Part shown: positions 17,323 to 26,188 of the stretch, one piece after another
How positions within the stretch are numbered: position 1 is the first letter of the stretch
How the letters are laid out: the number at the start of each line of letters is the position of its first letter
NCBI RefSeq assembly: GCF_039522605.1
Contig: NZ_BAAADS010000025.1
Span: forward strand, 372,001 to 436,000
From: Lentibacillus siamensis
Lineage (GTDB): Bacteria; Bacillota; Bacilli; Bacillales; Amphibacillaceae
Direction: 5' to 3'
DNA length: 64,000 nt
The notes under the pieces: generated by a model
What the model was told of the DNA's origin: nothing
The model's database searches: none
The model's input: the letters and a program-made list of their open reading frames with translations, nothing else
Program-made: the position numbers and the translations under genes

Positions 17323-19347
17323 TTACGCTCTTTTTTTCATTAGCCAAAGGAAGTATGGTGCACCGATGATAGCAACCAGAATACCGGACGGAATCTCATT
17401 CGGAGCAAGCAAGGTTCGGCTAAGCACCTCAGCTGCAACCAGCAATGCTCCACCGACCAGAATTGTCACCGGCAGCAGACGCTGATTAGCCGGACCAACG
17501 AGAAGTCTGGCCAGATGCGGTGCAATCAGCCCAACAAAGCCAACTGCCCCTACCGCAGCTACACTGCATGCAGCAAGCAATGTCGCGAGCAGTGCCAGCT
17601 GGAACCGGGCAGGCATGACATTCAATCCCAATCCTTTTGCGGTATCATCACCAAGTGATAACGTATCAAGAACACGTATGCGCATAAGCAGGATCGGAAA
17701 TAAAATGATGACCGGCCAGATCAGAAAATCAAACAACTCGGACCAGCCTCTTGCATATGTTGATCCAGATAACCATGTTAATGCTGACGCCACACCCAAA
17801 TCAGCCTGTACTACCAGAATTTGAATGATTGCCGAACCGAATGCCGATACACCAATACCGAGCAGCGCCAATATGGTTGGCTGAAACTGCGCGCGAACAG
17901 CAAGAAACATCACGATCAGAAAAAATACGAACGATCCAACCATTGCCCCAAAAGGAACCCACAATGCCGATACACCGAAGACATACATGGTCAGCAACGC
18001 ACCGACTCCTGCACCAGATGTAATTCCGATTACCGATGGATCAGCAAGCGGATTTCGCAGGACGCCCTGAAAAATCAGTCCACTGACGGCCAGTACCATT
18101 CCGGCAAGCAATGCAACCAGTGCACGCGGCAGTCTAAGGTCCAGTATCAGTTCACGCATGAATTCATTAGACTCACCAAAGAATGTGTTCCACAACAGAA
18201 CCGGTTCGAATCCGTAATTTCCGGATGCCATGCTTATAAACAACGTTAAAAGAATAATCGCAATCAAAATCGGTATGACCAGCTTCAACGACTTTCCACC
18301 GGTCATCTTTCCAGCCATGACAGCAGTATTTTCATTCCCGTAATTCGTTTTACGCATCCGCAATACTAGATAAATGAGCCATGGAGCTCCAATTAGTGCA
18401 GTAACAGCACCGACTGGAAGTTCAGAAAACGATGGATCAATTATCCGTGCAAGTATATCCGCAAACAAGAGCACATTCCCGCCCCAAATGAATGAAGCTA
18501 TCAGTAACGGAAAATGCTTTCGATATCCAATCAGCTTTATGATATGTGGAGCAACCAGTCCGATAAATCCGATTGGACCGACAACACTGACGGTTACAGA
18601 GGTGAGCAGTACTGCAGCAATGACCGTTATAAACTTAATAATATTCACATTCTGTCCCAATGCCGTCGCAACATCATCACCCAGCGTGAGTGTGTCCATC
18701 TTAACCGACATGATCAACAGAACAGCCAAGCCGGCAACAACAAATGGAATGGAAAACTTCACCCCGCTCCAGTCATTTTGTACTAAAGTACCTGATCCCC
18801 ACAGAAACAGTCCAGCAGTCTCATTTTCATAAAAGATTTGCAGAAGACTGGTCAGCGATGAAAATAAAAAGGTAACAATCATACCCGCCAGAACCATGCG
18901 GACCGGCTTGGCATTTCTGCCTCCTGACAGAAGAAACACCACCAGAAATGTTGCAATTCCTCCCAAAAATGCTGCCAATATTCCATTTCCAACTAATAGT
19001 GCTGGAAAAAAGACGGTACAAAATACAACCGCAAAATAGGTTCCGGAATGAATACCAAGGGTGCTTGCTGATGACAACGGATTTTTTGTAACCGTCTGCA
19101 GTACAACCCCAGCAACAGCAAGTGCACCACCGGCAATAATGCCCATCATAGCACGTGGCAGCCTTAGCATGCGTATTGTATGATGCTGCAGGTTGTTTTC
19201 AGGGGCAAAAATCGCGTCCATTACCGTACCAGCAGGAATTGATACACTTCCCTGATTGATATGTATAAATGTTAATATGCACAAAAGCGCGGTTCCTCCA
19301 CCAAAGGTAAGAACCGCTGCCATTGTTTTACGAATTGCGTAGCTCAT
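17323..19347 (-). CDS. Fused FecCD siderophore permease (two domains)
   Basis: A 674-residue inner-membrane permease made of two FecCD domains in tandem (about 1-335 and 345-674), each with around ten helices and the GLVAPHI(L)-type coupling motif (VGFIGLVAPH and VGFVGLIAPH). This is the FhuB arrangement; related B. subtilis systems such as YfiZ/YfhA use two separate proteins. It imports ferric siderophore with the lipoprotein encoded 4 bp upstream. No ATPase gene is adjacent, so a shared ATPase such as YusV is implied. Confidence 0.92.
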   Translation of the reverse strand: MSYAIRKTMAAVLTFGGGTALLCILTFIHINQGSVSIPAGTVMDAIFAPENNLQHHTIRMLRLPRAMMGIIAGGALAVAGVVLQTVTKNPLSSASTLGIHSGTYFAVVFCTVFFPALLVGNGILAAFLGGIATFLVVFLLSGGRNAKPVRMVLAGMIVTFLFSSLTSLLQIFYENETAGLFLWGSGTLVQNDWSGVKFSIPFVVAGLAVLLIMSVKMDTLTLGDDVATALGQNVNIIKFITVIAAVLLTSVTVSVVGPIGFIGLVAPHIIKLIGYRKHFPLLIASFIWGGNVLLFADILARIIDPSFSELPVGAVTALIGAPWLIYLVLRMRKTNYGNENTAVMAGKMTGGKSLKLVIPILIAIILLTLFISMASGNYGFEPVLLWNTFFGESNEFMRELILDLRLPRALVALLAGMVLAVSGLIFQGVLRNPLADPSVIGITSGAGVGALLTMYVFGVSALWVPFGAMVGSFVFFLIVMFLAVRAQFQPTILALLGIGVSAFGSAIIQILVVQADLGVASALTWLSGSTYARGWSELFDFLIWPVIILFPILLMRIRVLDTLSLGDDTAKGLGLNVMPARFQLALLATLLAACSVAAVGAVGFVGLIAPHLARLLVGPANQRLLPVTILVGGALLVAAEVLSRTLLAPNEIPSGILVAIIGAPYFLWLMKKRA

Positions 19348-19351
19348 CCAA

Positions 19352-20347
19352 TCACTCTTTTACCATGGCATCAGCTAACTGTTCAGCTAAAACTTTTGCC
19401 GATAAAACGCCGCCAAATGTCCATGTATCACCAGGTAATTTATGCGTATTACCATTTTTTACAAAGCTGAGATTCTCCCATACCGGGTTACCTTTCAGCT
19501 GATTTTCAAAAATATTGTCATCGTTTTGCACAATATACAAAAATTGCAGCTTCTGATCCTGGAACGTTTGCAAGGCTTCCACCCCAGCCTGAGTGTAACC
19601 ATATTGTTCGGTCTTATCCGTTTCATAGGCATTTTCAAAACCAAGTCTGCTCATAACTTGTGAAACCATTGAATTATCGGTGAAAATCCGGATGGTTGGT
19701 GTATTTTGAGCAGTAAACGCCTGTGTTGCCACATATTTTTCACCTTTAAGACCTGCATCGGCGACACGCTGCTTCTGTTTATCAAAAAATGCATTCATAT
19801 CCGCAATCGATTGCTCCGCTTTATCTTGTCTGTCAACAATTTTGGCAAGTGTTTTGTATTCGTCGATCATGTTTTGCAGTTGGTTTTTGGATGCCTCCTC
19901 GCTATATGGTGCAAATGTAACAACCGGGGCAATTTTCTTTAATTTATCCAAATACTGTTCATGCCGGAATTTAACCGCGATAATCAAATCCGGATTCAGC
20001 CGAGAAATTTCTTCCAAGCTCGGCTCCTGGCGTGTTCCAACATCTTTGACACTCTCGTCGAATTCCTTATCAATGTTAACCCATTGATGGAATCCATCGA
20101 GATCGGCAACACCCGCCGGCTGAATTCCCAATGCAAGCAGATTTTCAGCATAAGTCCACTCCAGGGCTACAATATTTTCCGGCGTTCTTTCAATTGTCTG
20201 TTTTCCCATTGCATCTTCAATGGTAATCTTACGTGCCTCTTCGTTCGAATTGTTATCATTGCCCGCTTGTTCTTCTTTACCTTCACCGCCACACGCGGCC
20301 AATAAGAATATCGAAAAAATAAATGCAAAAACAACCAGTTTCTTCAT
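19352..20347 (-). CDS. Ferric-siderophore binding lipoprotein
   Basis: A 331-residue substrate-binding lipoprotein. The lipobox LLAAC is near residue 18, followed by a charged linker and a two-lobed periplasmic-binding-protein type III fold (helical backbone, NPDLIIAVKFRHEQY, TWTFGGVLSAKVLA). It most resembles the YfiY family. ATG 20347 is used because AGGAG lies 8 bp before it; a GTG three codons earlier falls inside the ribosome site. It forms an operon with the fused permease downstream, and a Fur-like box lies about 100 bp upstream. Confidence 0.92.
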   Translation of the reverse strand: MKKLVVFAFIFSIFLLAACGGEGKEEQAGNDNNSNEEARKITIEDAMGKQTIERTPENIVALEWTYAENLLALGIQPAGVADLDGFHQWVNIDKEFDESVKDVGTRQEPSLEEISRLNPDLIIAVKFRHEQYLDKLKKIAPVVTFAPYSEEASKNQLQNMIDEYKTLAKIVDRQDKAEQSIADMNAFFDKQKQRVADAGLKGEKYVATQAFTAQNTPTIRIFTDNSMVSQVMSRLGFENAYETDKTEQYGYTQAGVEALQTFQDQKLQFLYIVQNDDNIFENQLKGNPVWENLSFVKNGNTHKLPGDTWTFGGVLSAKVLAEQLADAMVKE

Positions 20348-20446
20348 AAGCCCCACTCCTATTCAAATAGTTTGCCAAAATCAATCGCGAATGCCATGCG
20401 TATCAACTATATCTCATTATGTATTTCTGCATGACACTCGCTTAAT

Positions 20447-20461
20447 TGATAAAGATTCTCA
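20447..20461 (-). promoter_or_regulatory. Candidate Fur box
   Basis: TGATAAAGATTCTCA matches 12 of 14 fixed positions of the 7-1-7 Fur core TGATAATNATTATCA. It lies 100 bp upstream of the iron lipoprotein start, in the expected place for iron-dependent repression. Confidence 0.6.
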
Positions 20462-20506
20462 ATCTCAATTACATACTACTGGCAAATCATCACACTGTCA
20501 AGTTCA

Positions 20507-21622
20507 TCAGGAAGAATAGGAGTTACTCATTTTCACAAATTTATCCTCATAATAGCGTTTTTTCTTATCGTAATGATGTGCATTGAAAAAAGCAATTACA
20601 TCTGCGAGTGCATTTTCCAGAAGCTGCCGGTCCTGTGCTTTTTCCAAACGATCAATAGCTTTTTCATAGTTGTCCGCAGCCTGTCTGATATTTTCGTCTT
20701 CCTTATGCTCAAGACAATACGCATATTGCATATAGATCATACCTATCTGACGGTGGGAAACATAATCAAGCTTACGGTACATTTGGATGGCCTGCTTGTA
20801 GTACGGTACAGCCTCAGCCAATTCAGACTCATTAAAATAATAAAAGGCCATTTCAGTCAGTGCCTCGGCATGTGCGAGTGAATTCTCCAGCTTAGACCCC
20901 GGAAGCAGTTCCAGTGCCTCTTCCAAATATGGCAGTACTTTTTCAGATTTATTCATGCTTCCGTATGTTTTGGCGATGCTGACAAGGCTTCTGATTTTCA
21001 TTTCCGGCTCATTATCACCGGCCATATCAATCACCTTATTTAAATATTCGACTGACTCATCTTCCTTGTTTTGCGTGGAATATAGCATGCCAATTTTAAA
21101 ATGCAGATACAGAATCATGTGGTGGGCCCGCTCATCCGCATCCTCAAAATAGGTAAGCCCTTGTTTAAAATATTTAATCGCACGTGTCATTTTGTCCAGT
21201 TTTTCCTCCGTTTCACCAAGAATAAGATAACAACGGGCGACACGGATACGATCAATATCTTTTTCGTCCACTTGTTTCACAGCAGCACTCATAATCCGGC
21301 GGGCCAGCTTATAGTCACATATATACGCCAGTTCCCCGATCTGCATCAGCATGTCCAGGTCGGGATTGTCATTAAATAGACGCCGCAAAATTTCCGATGC
21401 CTGTTTCGATTCGCCAATTTGCGCATGACAGATTGCTTCAATCAGTTTCAGGTTATCAGTTAGCTTTTCATCCACTTCGTCCATTTCATATATTCCGTAT
21501 AACTTAGTCAATACGTTGGGATAATGATTCTCCTTCAATTCATCCAGCAGCTCAACCATTCGCCCCCTCAGTTCATCTGATACATCGTCCGTAACAAGTT
21601 CTTCCAAATTTAAAATGTCCAT
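20507..21622 (-). CDS. Tetratricopeptide repeat protein
   Basis: A 371-residue soluble protein made almost wholly of helix-turn-helix TPR units, with clear repeats around residues 130-170, 175-210, 215-250 and 260-310 (for example AIKYFKQGL, SVEYLNKVIDMA, AVPYYKQAIQMYRKL). It resembles Bacillus Rap-like or general TPR scaffolds but lacks any HTH domain, so it is a protein-interaction factor of unknown partner. The ATG at 21622 has GGAGGGGATT upstream. It is a single gene. Confidence 0.8.
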   Translation of the reverse strand: MDILNLEELVTDDVSDELRGRMVELLDELKENHYPNVLTKLYGIYEMDEVDEKLTDNLKLIEAICHAQIGESKQASEILRRLFNDNPDLDMLMQIGELAYICDYKLARRIMSAAVKQVDEKDIDRIRVARCYLILGETEEKLDKMTRAIKYFKQGLTYFEDADERAHHMILYLHFKIGMLYSTQNKEDESVEYLNKVIDMAGDNEPEMKIRSLVSIAKTYGSMNKSEKVLPYLEEALELLPGSKLENSLAHAEALTEMAFYYFNESELAEAVPYYKQAIQMYRKLDYVSHRQIGMIYMQYAYCLEHKEDENIRQAADNYEKAIDRLEKAQDRQLLENALADVIAFFNAHHYDKKKRYYEDKFVKMSNSYSS

Positions 21623-21727
21623 TAGTCAATCCCCTCCACTCTAAATTTTAACCAAATGTTATGCTAAAATAAAGCAAATCCTTGGGGATATCTTGATTAG
21701 TTAGTAATGGCATTTATTCAGACTAAC

Positions 21728-22549
21728 TCATAACGCATCGGAGGAGTAAATACTGACATGCATCTTTCCATCCTTTGCAAATGCCCTGATTAACAGTGGG
21801 CGTTTATAATTATTTTTAAACTCAAAATCCGGTCCATACCAGCTCACAGTAGCATCACGTCCGGGTGGTACATATGGCACACGACGGCTGTGAGAATACC
21901 GTTCTGTTATCTGAATCCCTTCTAGATCCACGGCGTTGTAAAGTGTTGACGAGACCTGACAGATTCCGCCGCCAATATCTTCAGAAAGTTCCCCCTTGAC
22001 AATCACCGGTGCACGTTTGTATCCTTTTTTCTCCGTCCGCTTACCAACCACATTGTTAAAAGAAAATGATTCGCCGGGAAAAACGACATGATTATTAATC
22101 GCTTCAGCAGCAAGGTCAATGTTATGGGATCGTTCTTTGTTGGAAGGTTTAAAATACGTGACATAATCACCTATTTTCTGCTCCCTGATTTCCGCAATCA
22201 GCTCACTGTCAACCCTGGGGTACACTTTCTCAACAGGTAACTCGGTTGTTAACTTTTTTCCGGTATAAAAATATTCCTGAAAAAGCTGACGAAACTTATA
22301 CCGATCCAGACGCTGACCGGGTTTTTCCGGGATAATTTCACCAGCATCATTGAGCTTGGCATTGGTAGGGTCCTTGCGCACTTTTTCCTCCAACACGTCC
22401 ATTTCGACTTCCAGCTTGGCATCATTAATAAATGCCTCATCCAAATAGCTCAATTTAAAATCTTTCCTGTCCAATTCATCAACCGCATCCCCATCACTAT
22501 TAACCAAAGTCATGGATGCAAAAACAAAAGACAGGATAATGGTCTTCAT
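21728..22549 (-). CDS. VanW family exported protein
   Basis: A 273-residue protein with an N-terminal signal sequence (residues 1-17) and a C-terminal VanW domain. The hallmark GGGICQVSSTLYNAV lies near residue 200, preceded by VVFPGESFSFNNVVG. VanW proteins are associated with the cell envelope; the cysteine and histidines suggest catalysis but no activity is established. ATG 22549 follows AGGAGGTGG; a GTG three codons upstream lies within that site. Confidence 0.85.
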   Translation of the reverse strand: MKTIILSFVFASMTLVNSDGDAVDELDRKDFKLSYLDEAFINDAKLEVEMDVLEEKVRKDPTNAKLNDAGEIIPEKPGQRLDRYKFRQLFQEYFYTGKKLTTELPVEKVYPRVDSELIAEIREQKIGDYVTYFKPSNKERSHNIDLAAEAINNHVVFPGESFSFNNVVGKRTEKKGYKRAPVIVKGELSEDIGGGICQVSSTLYNAVDLEGIQITERYSHSRRVPYVPPGRDATVSWYGPDFEFKNNYKRPLLIRAFAKDGKMHVSIYSSDAL

Positions 22550-22603
22550 AACAACCACCTCCTGTCTGTAGTATTCGAAACTTACCGGAAAACATGTGAA
22601 TCA

Positions 22604-22855
22604 CTAAAAAATATAAAAGGCAAAAACAACCAGCGACAAAACAATCGTTACCGAATAGATGGCAACCTGGATCGGCAAATTCGATTTAAGGGAAACCGTC
22701 TCATACTCATGTGAACGCCTTAATTGGTCCTCGACAGTATCTCCTTCTTCCTCATACCGTTTCATTTTGTTTTCTTCCTGTTTAAAAGCAAAAAGCGTTC
22801 CGATTAAGGCAGCAGCAAATAAAAAAACGAGCAATATGATTAATCCCATACTCAT
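22604..22855 (-). CDS. Small two-helix membrane protein
   Basis: An 83-residue protein with a helix at each end (about 3-22 and 61-82) and a charged middle segment rich in Glu and Lys. The start ATG 22855 has AAAGGAGGG; longer in-frame starts have none. It is just upstream of the VanW gene on the same strand. The family is not recognised. Confidence 0.65.
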   Translation of the reverse strand: MSMGLIILLVFLFAAALIGTLFAFKQEENKMKRYEEEGDTVEDQLRRSHEYETVSLKSNLPIQVAIYSVTIVLSLVVFAFYIF

Positions 22856-22928
22856 AGAAAGCCCTCCTTTATTAGCTTCATCGTAACGCATATCTACCGT
22901 GGATTCAGTGATAATAATCACATTGAGT

Positions 22929-22994
22929 GCACTTATGCTGGAAGTGAAAGCGACGTGTATTTCCGCAGCGGTGGTAGAACATCATACTGTGTCG
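22929..22994 (+). repeat. Second interspersed repeat, copy 2
   Basis: The first 43 bp are identical to the copy at 12550 and the next 25 bp differ at few positions. It is intergenic between two minus-strand small genes. Confidence 0.85.
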
Positions 22995-23040
22995 CAGTTT
23001 ACTTCAACTACATGGTTGAACACAAAAGTTATAAAAAAAT

Positions 23041-23078
23041 AGAAAAGCCACCCTGCCGATTAAAGCGGGATGGCTGAT
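23041..23078 (-). terminator. Terminator of the 33-residue peptide gene
   Basis: On the minus strand AGCCATCCCGC and GCAGGGTGGCT pair around a short loop and are followed by TTTTCTATTTTTTT. Confidence 0.8.
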
Positions 23079-23084
23079 TATTTT

Positions 23085-23186
23085 TCAACGGAAATCTCTT
23101 GTTTCCTCAAGACATGTTGTTGCTGCTCTATACCCTACAAATGATGCAATTGTAAGCAAGAACACCAGTAATATTCCATTTTTCAT
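23085..23186 (-). CDS. 33-residue membrane peptide
   Basis: A short frame of 33 codons reads a start Lys-Asn segment, a hydrophobic stretch (about residues 5-19) and a charged tail ending DFR. GAGGAGGG lies 8 bp before the ATG at 23186 and a strong terminator follows the TGA, so this is a complete small transcription unit. It may be a single-pass membrane peptide. The next upstream gene is the NADH dehydrogenase, 22 bp away on the same strand, so it may be co-transcribed with it. Confidence 0.6.
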   Translation of the reverse strand: MKNGILLVFLLTIASFVGYRAATTCLEETRDFR

Positions 23187-23207
23187 AAGAATGTCCCTCC
23201 TCATTAA

Positions 23208-24416
23208 TTAAAGCAAGCGCATTTTCCCTTTTTTAAGGACAAGTTTAGGTCCTCCAAGCAAGAACAGTGAACGGTTATCGATAACTTTTTTCATGGCAGA
23301 GGCCTGTTTTCCGTACAGCAGGTGGTCATCAAATACCGTACCCATTGCATCTTTAGACCCAAGGGAAGCAACCGTACCTTTATTATCAAACACAAACTCT
23401 TCCAGCGGTCCATTTTGAAGCAATGCTTTCAGATTCGATGAACATGTATCAGCATGCTGGATTGCAGCTTGTGCTGTAGGCGGGAATGGACGTCCTTCTT
23501 CTTTGTTCATGACCCATGCGCAATCACCGATAATAAAGATATTTTCTTCATCAGGTGCACGTAAGTCTGAATCAACGGTTACTTTACCTTTCGTTATTTC
23601 AAATCCGGACTTGCTCAGCACAGAACTTCCTGTTACACCGCCTGTCCAAACAATCGTACCTGCTTTGATTTCCTCACCTTCGTCACCGATGACAAAGCTG
23701 CTTTTTTTACATTCAGAGATTTTCGCACCTTCTCTTATTTCGACGCCCCGATCCTGCAATGATTTTTTCGCATACGCCACTAAATCTTCATTGAAGCCAG
23801 GCAGAATCCGCGGAGCTGCTTCGACGTTGATAATACGTGCTTTACTCCGGTCAATATCGTACTTTTTGCAAAGCTCAGGAACTTTTTCAGCAAGTTCACC
23901 GACAAATTCAATACCGGTAAATCCGCCGCCGCCAACGAGAATTGTCAGGTCATCATCATTTTTCTTGGCAGCAGTGCTGTATTTGGCAAACTGATATTCA
24001 ATGTGTTCACGAATCATACGGCTTGCATTGATATCTGTAATGGAAAATGCATTTTTCTCCATTCCTTTAATACCAAATGTATTGGTTTCAAACCCGAGTG
24101 AAATTACAAGATAATCATATGTAATGTCACTATTTTTCAAAACAACACGATTCTCTTCTTTTTTCACTTCTACAACCTCATCATAAATGAGACTGACGCG
24201 ATTAGGATTGATAACATCACTAATCATTGTACGAGCCTGATTCTGATTGCGTGTACCAGCGGCAACCTCATGAAGCCATGTTGTTTCATAGTGATAGTTA
24301 TGCTTGTTTACCAGCACAATTTCCGCTTCTTCCGGTCCGAGTTTCTGTGTCAGACGTCTTGTTGTCATTAATCCAGCGTAACCAGCGCCCAATACGACTA
24401 TTTTTGGTTTAGCCAT
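23208..24416 (-). CDS. ndh: Type II NADH dehydrogenase
   Basis: A 402-residue FAD enzyme that passes electrons from NADH to menaquinone without pumping protons. The N-terminal FAD motif is VVLGAGYAGLMT (residues 6-17) and the NADH motif is LVGGGGFTGIEFVGE near 160. The conserved IFIIGDCAW block and the AAIQHA helix for quinone binding follow. The C-terminal region is short with a basic end that can lie on the membrane. It is closest to YumB/YutJ of B. subtilis. The start has AAGGTGG. Confidence 0.92.
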   Translation of the reverse strand: MAKPKIVVLGAGYAGLMTTRRLTQKLGPEEAEIVLVNKHNYHYETTWLHEVAAGTRNQNQARTMISDVINPNRVSLIYDEVVEVKKEENRVVLKNSDITYDYLVISLGFETNTFGIKGMEKNAFSITDINASRMIREHIEYQFAKYSTAAKKNDDDLTILVGGGGFTGIEFVGELAEKVPELCKKYDIDRSKARIINVEAAPRILPGFNEDLVAYAKKSLQDRGVEIREGAKISECKKSSFVIGDEGEEIKAGTIVWTGGVTGSSVLSKSGFEITKGKVTVDSDLRAPDEENIFIIGDCAWVMNKEEGRPFPPTAQAAIQHADTCSSNLKALLQNGPLEEFVFDNKGTVASLGSKDAMGTVFDDHLLYGKQASAMKKVIDNRSLFLLGGPKLVLKKGKMRLL

Positions 24417-24568
24417 AAAACATCCACCTTCCTCAAATGCAATTATTCATTTATAATGCAAGTAATCTATATCATCACTATAATATCAAAGTTTGTTGTA
24501 ATAGGCTAACATTCTTCATCATACGACTTATTTTTTGAAAATACATAAAATCATACAAGAGGTGGATT

Positions 24569-25234
24569 ATGCATACATTAATCGTCAAACAAAATGATCA
24601 TAATACGGTGGAATTGTGCAAAGCGGATAAACAAATGGAAAAATTGATAAAGACAATTGGAGATGTCGAAGCTGATATGCGGCCAGACCTTTTCAAATCA
24701 CTTGTCCGATCCATGATTGGTCAGCAAATATCAGTATCTGCCGCACAGGCAATTTTTACAAGGCTCCAAACATTACTGAACAACACCATTACAGAAGATT
24801 CCATCCTAAACAAAGCTGATGAAAATCTTCGTGAAATTGGATTGTCAGCCCGCAAAGTTACTTATTTACGTGACCTGGCTGCAAAAGTAAAACAAAATGA
24901 AGTGAATCTTGACACATTGCATGAGCTCAACAATAATGCGGTTATCAAGCAACTGACAAGTATTAAGGGGATTGGTAAATGGACCGCCGAAATGTTTCTG
25001 ATTTTTTCATTAGGGCGGATGGATGTGCTCGCGGTTGATGATATCGGTATTCAACGTGGGGCAAAATGGCTGTATGGCGTTGACAAATCTGAACGCCGCG
25101 ACCTTTTAATTGAAAAAGAACGTCAATGGAGTCCATATCTCACCACTGCTTCCCTATATTTATGGGAGGTCGTGCATTTGGATTTTGAAAAGAAATATGC
25201 CAATGTTGACGAGGTGCTGAAGAAAGAATGTTAG
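24569..25234 (+). CDS. DNA-3-methyladenine glycosylase II (HhH-GPD)
   Basis: A 221-residue base-excision repair enzyme of the AlkA/Mag superfamily that removes alkylated bases. The helix-hairpin-helix is TSIKGIGKWTAEMFLIF near residues 131-147 and the catalytic aspartate lies in the following DVLAVDDIGIQRG block. It lacks the N-terminal domain of full-length AlkA, as in Bacillus YfjP-like and archaeal short forms. RBS AGAGGTGG precedes the ATG, and a terminator follows. Confidence 0.9.
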   Translation: MHTLIVKQNDHNTVELCKADKQMEKLIKTIGDVEADMRPDLFKSLVRSMIGQQISVSAAQAIFTRLQTLLNNTITEDSILNKADENLREIGLSARKVTYLRDLAAKVKQNEVNLDTLHELNNNAVIKQLTSIKGIGKWTAEMFLIFSLGRMDVLAVDDIGIQRGAKWLYGVDKSERRDLLIEKERQWSPYLTTASLYLWEVVHLDFEKKYANVDEVLKKEC

Positions 25235-25280
25235 AAAACTTCGGCATTCGCCTCGTCTTAAAGCGATTGCCGAAGTTTTT
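25235..25280 (+). terminator. Terminator of the DNA glycosylase gene
   Basis: AAAACTTCGGCA pairs with TGCCGAAGTTTT around a 21-nt loop, followed by T residues; A and T runs flank both sides. Confidence 0.78.
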
Positions 25281-25316
25281 CTTATAAGGTCAACCATAAT
25301 TTATACTTTCTGACGT

Positions 25317-25380
25317 TATTAGAAAACTTGGTTGTCACCAAGCCTTTAGGCGACAACCTCAGTTGCACTTATTGTTGCAT
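25317..25380 (+). repeat. Interspersed hairpin repeat, copy B
   Basis: Matches the family from TATTAGAAAACTTGGTTGTC through GGCGACAACC to GTTGCACTTAT, then diverges; the TTTTATAC tail is missing. It is between the DNA glycosylase and SDR genes, which converge. Confidence 0.85.
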
Positions 25381-25392
25381 TGAAATATAAGC

Positions 25393-26121
25393 TCACACCG
25401 GCCGTACGGTTATCTCATTGACATTCACGTAGTCAGGCTGTGTCACAGCATAAACAACCGAACGGGCAATGTCGTCCGACTTAAGCTTTCTGTTGCTTTC
25501 CTTTATCTTACTGATTATCTCTTCATCAGTACCCCGTGAGGCAAGATCTGTATCAACCGCTCCAGGTGAAATATTTGTTACCCTGACGCCAGTTCTGGCC
25601 AGTTCCTTTTCCAGCCCCATCGACAATGCGCGTACAGCAAATTTTGTCGCACTGTAAACCGAATTGACCTTGGAAACCTCATGTCCGGCAACCGATGAAA
25701 CATTGACCAGGTGTCCGTTTTTCCGCTCCAGCATTTTCGGCAGAACGGAATTAATGCCATACAATACCCCTTTGATATTTACATCAATCATCTGATCCCA
25801 TTCATCCACATGCCCTTTTTGAACCTTTGACAAAAGCATCAGACCAGCGTTATTTACATAAATATCCACCTTGCCAAAGGTATTAACCGCCTTTTCAGCA
25901 AGCAGGTCCACTTCATCTTTATTTGTTACATCCGTTTCAACTGCTATTGCATCGCCGGATTCATTTTCATTAATTGATTGCACCAGCTCATTAAGCATAT
26001 TCTTACGACGGGCAGCAAGTACAACGTTTGCACCCTCTGCTGCCAGATGGGTTGCGATTTCTGCCCCAATACCGCTGCTCGCTCCGGTAACTACTGCCGT
26101 CTTGCCCGATAATTTTGCCAT
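25393..26121 (-). CDS. Short-chain dehydrogenase/reductase
   Basis: A 242-residue NAD(P)-dependent reductase of the classical SDR family. The cofactor motif TGASSGIG lies near residues 13-20, NNAG near 90, and the catalytic Ser with YSATK near residues 142-160. It resembles YdaD/YqjQ-type Bacillus enzymes of unknown substrate. The ATG at 26121 has AGGAGG 10 bp upstream; a TTG one codon earlier has 7 bp spacing and could be the true start. Confidence 0.88.
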   Translation of the reverse strand: MAKLSGKTAVVTGASSGIGAEIATHLAAEGANVVLAARRKNMLNELVQSINENESGDAIAVETDVTNKDEVDLLAEKAVNTFGKVDIYVNNAGLMLLSKVQKGHVDEWDQMIDVNIKGVLYGINSVLPKMLERKNGHLVNVSSVAGHEVSKVNSVYSATKFAVRALSMGLEKELARTGVRVTNISPGAVDTDLASRGTDEEIISKIKESNRKLKSDDIARSVVYAVTQPDYVNVNEITVRPV

Positions 26122-26188
26122 CAATCATTAACCTCCTCTTGTGCCGTCAGTTTATCAAATTACTGCCTTTTAACAAAACGAACCGATC

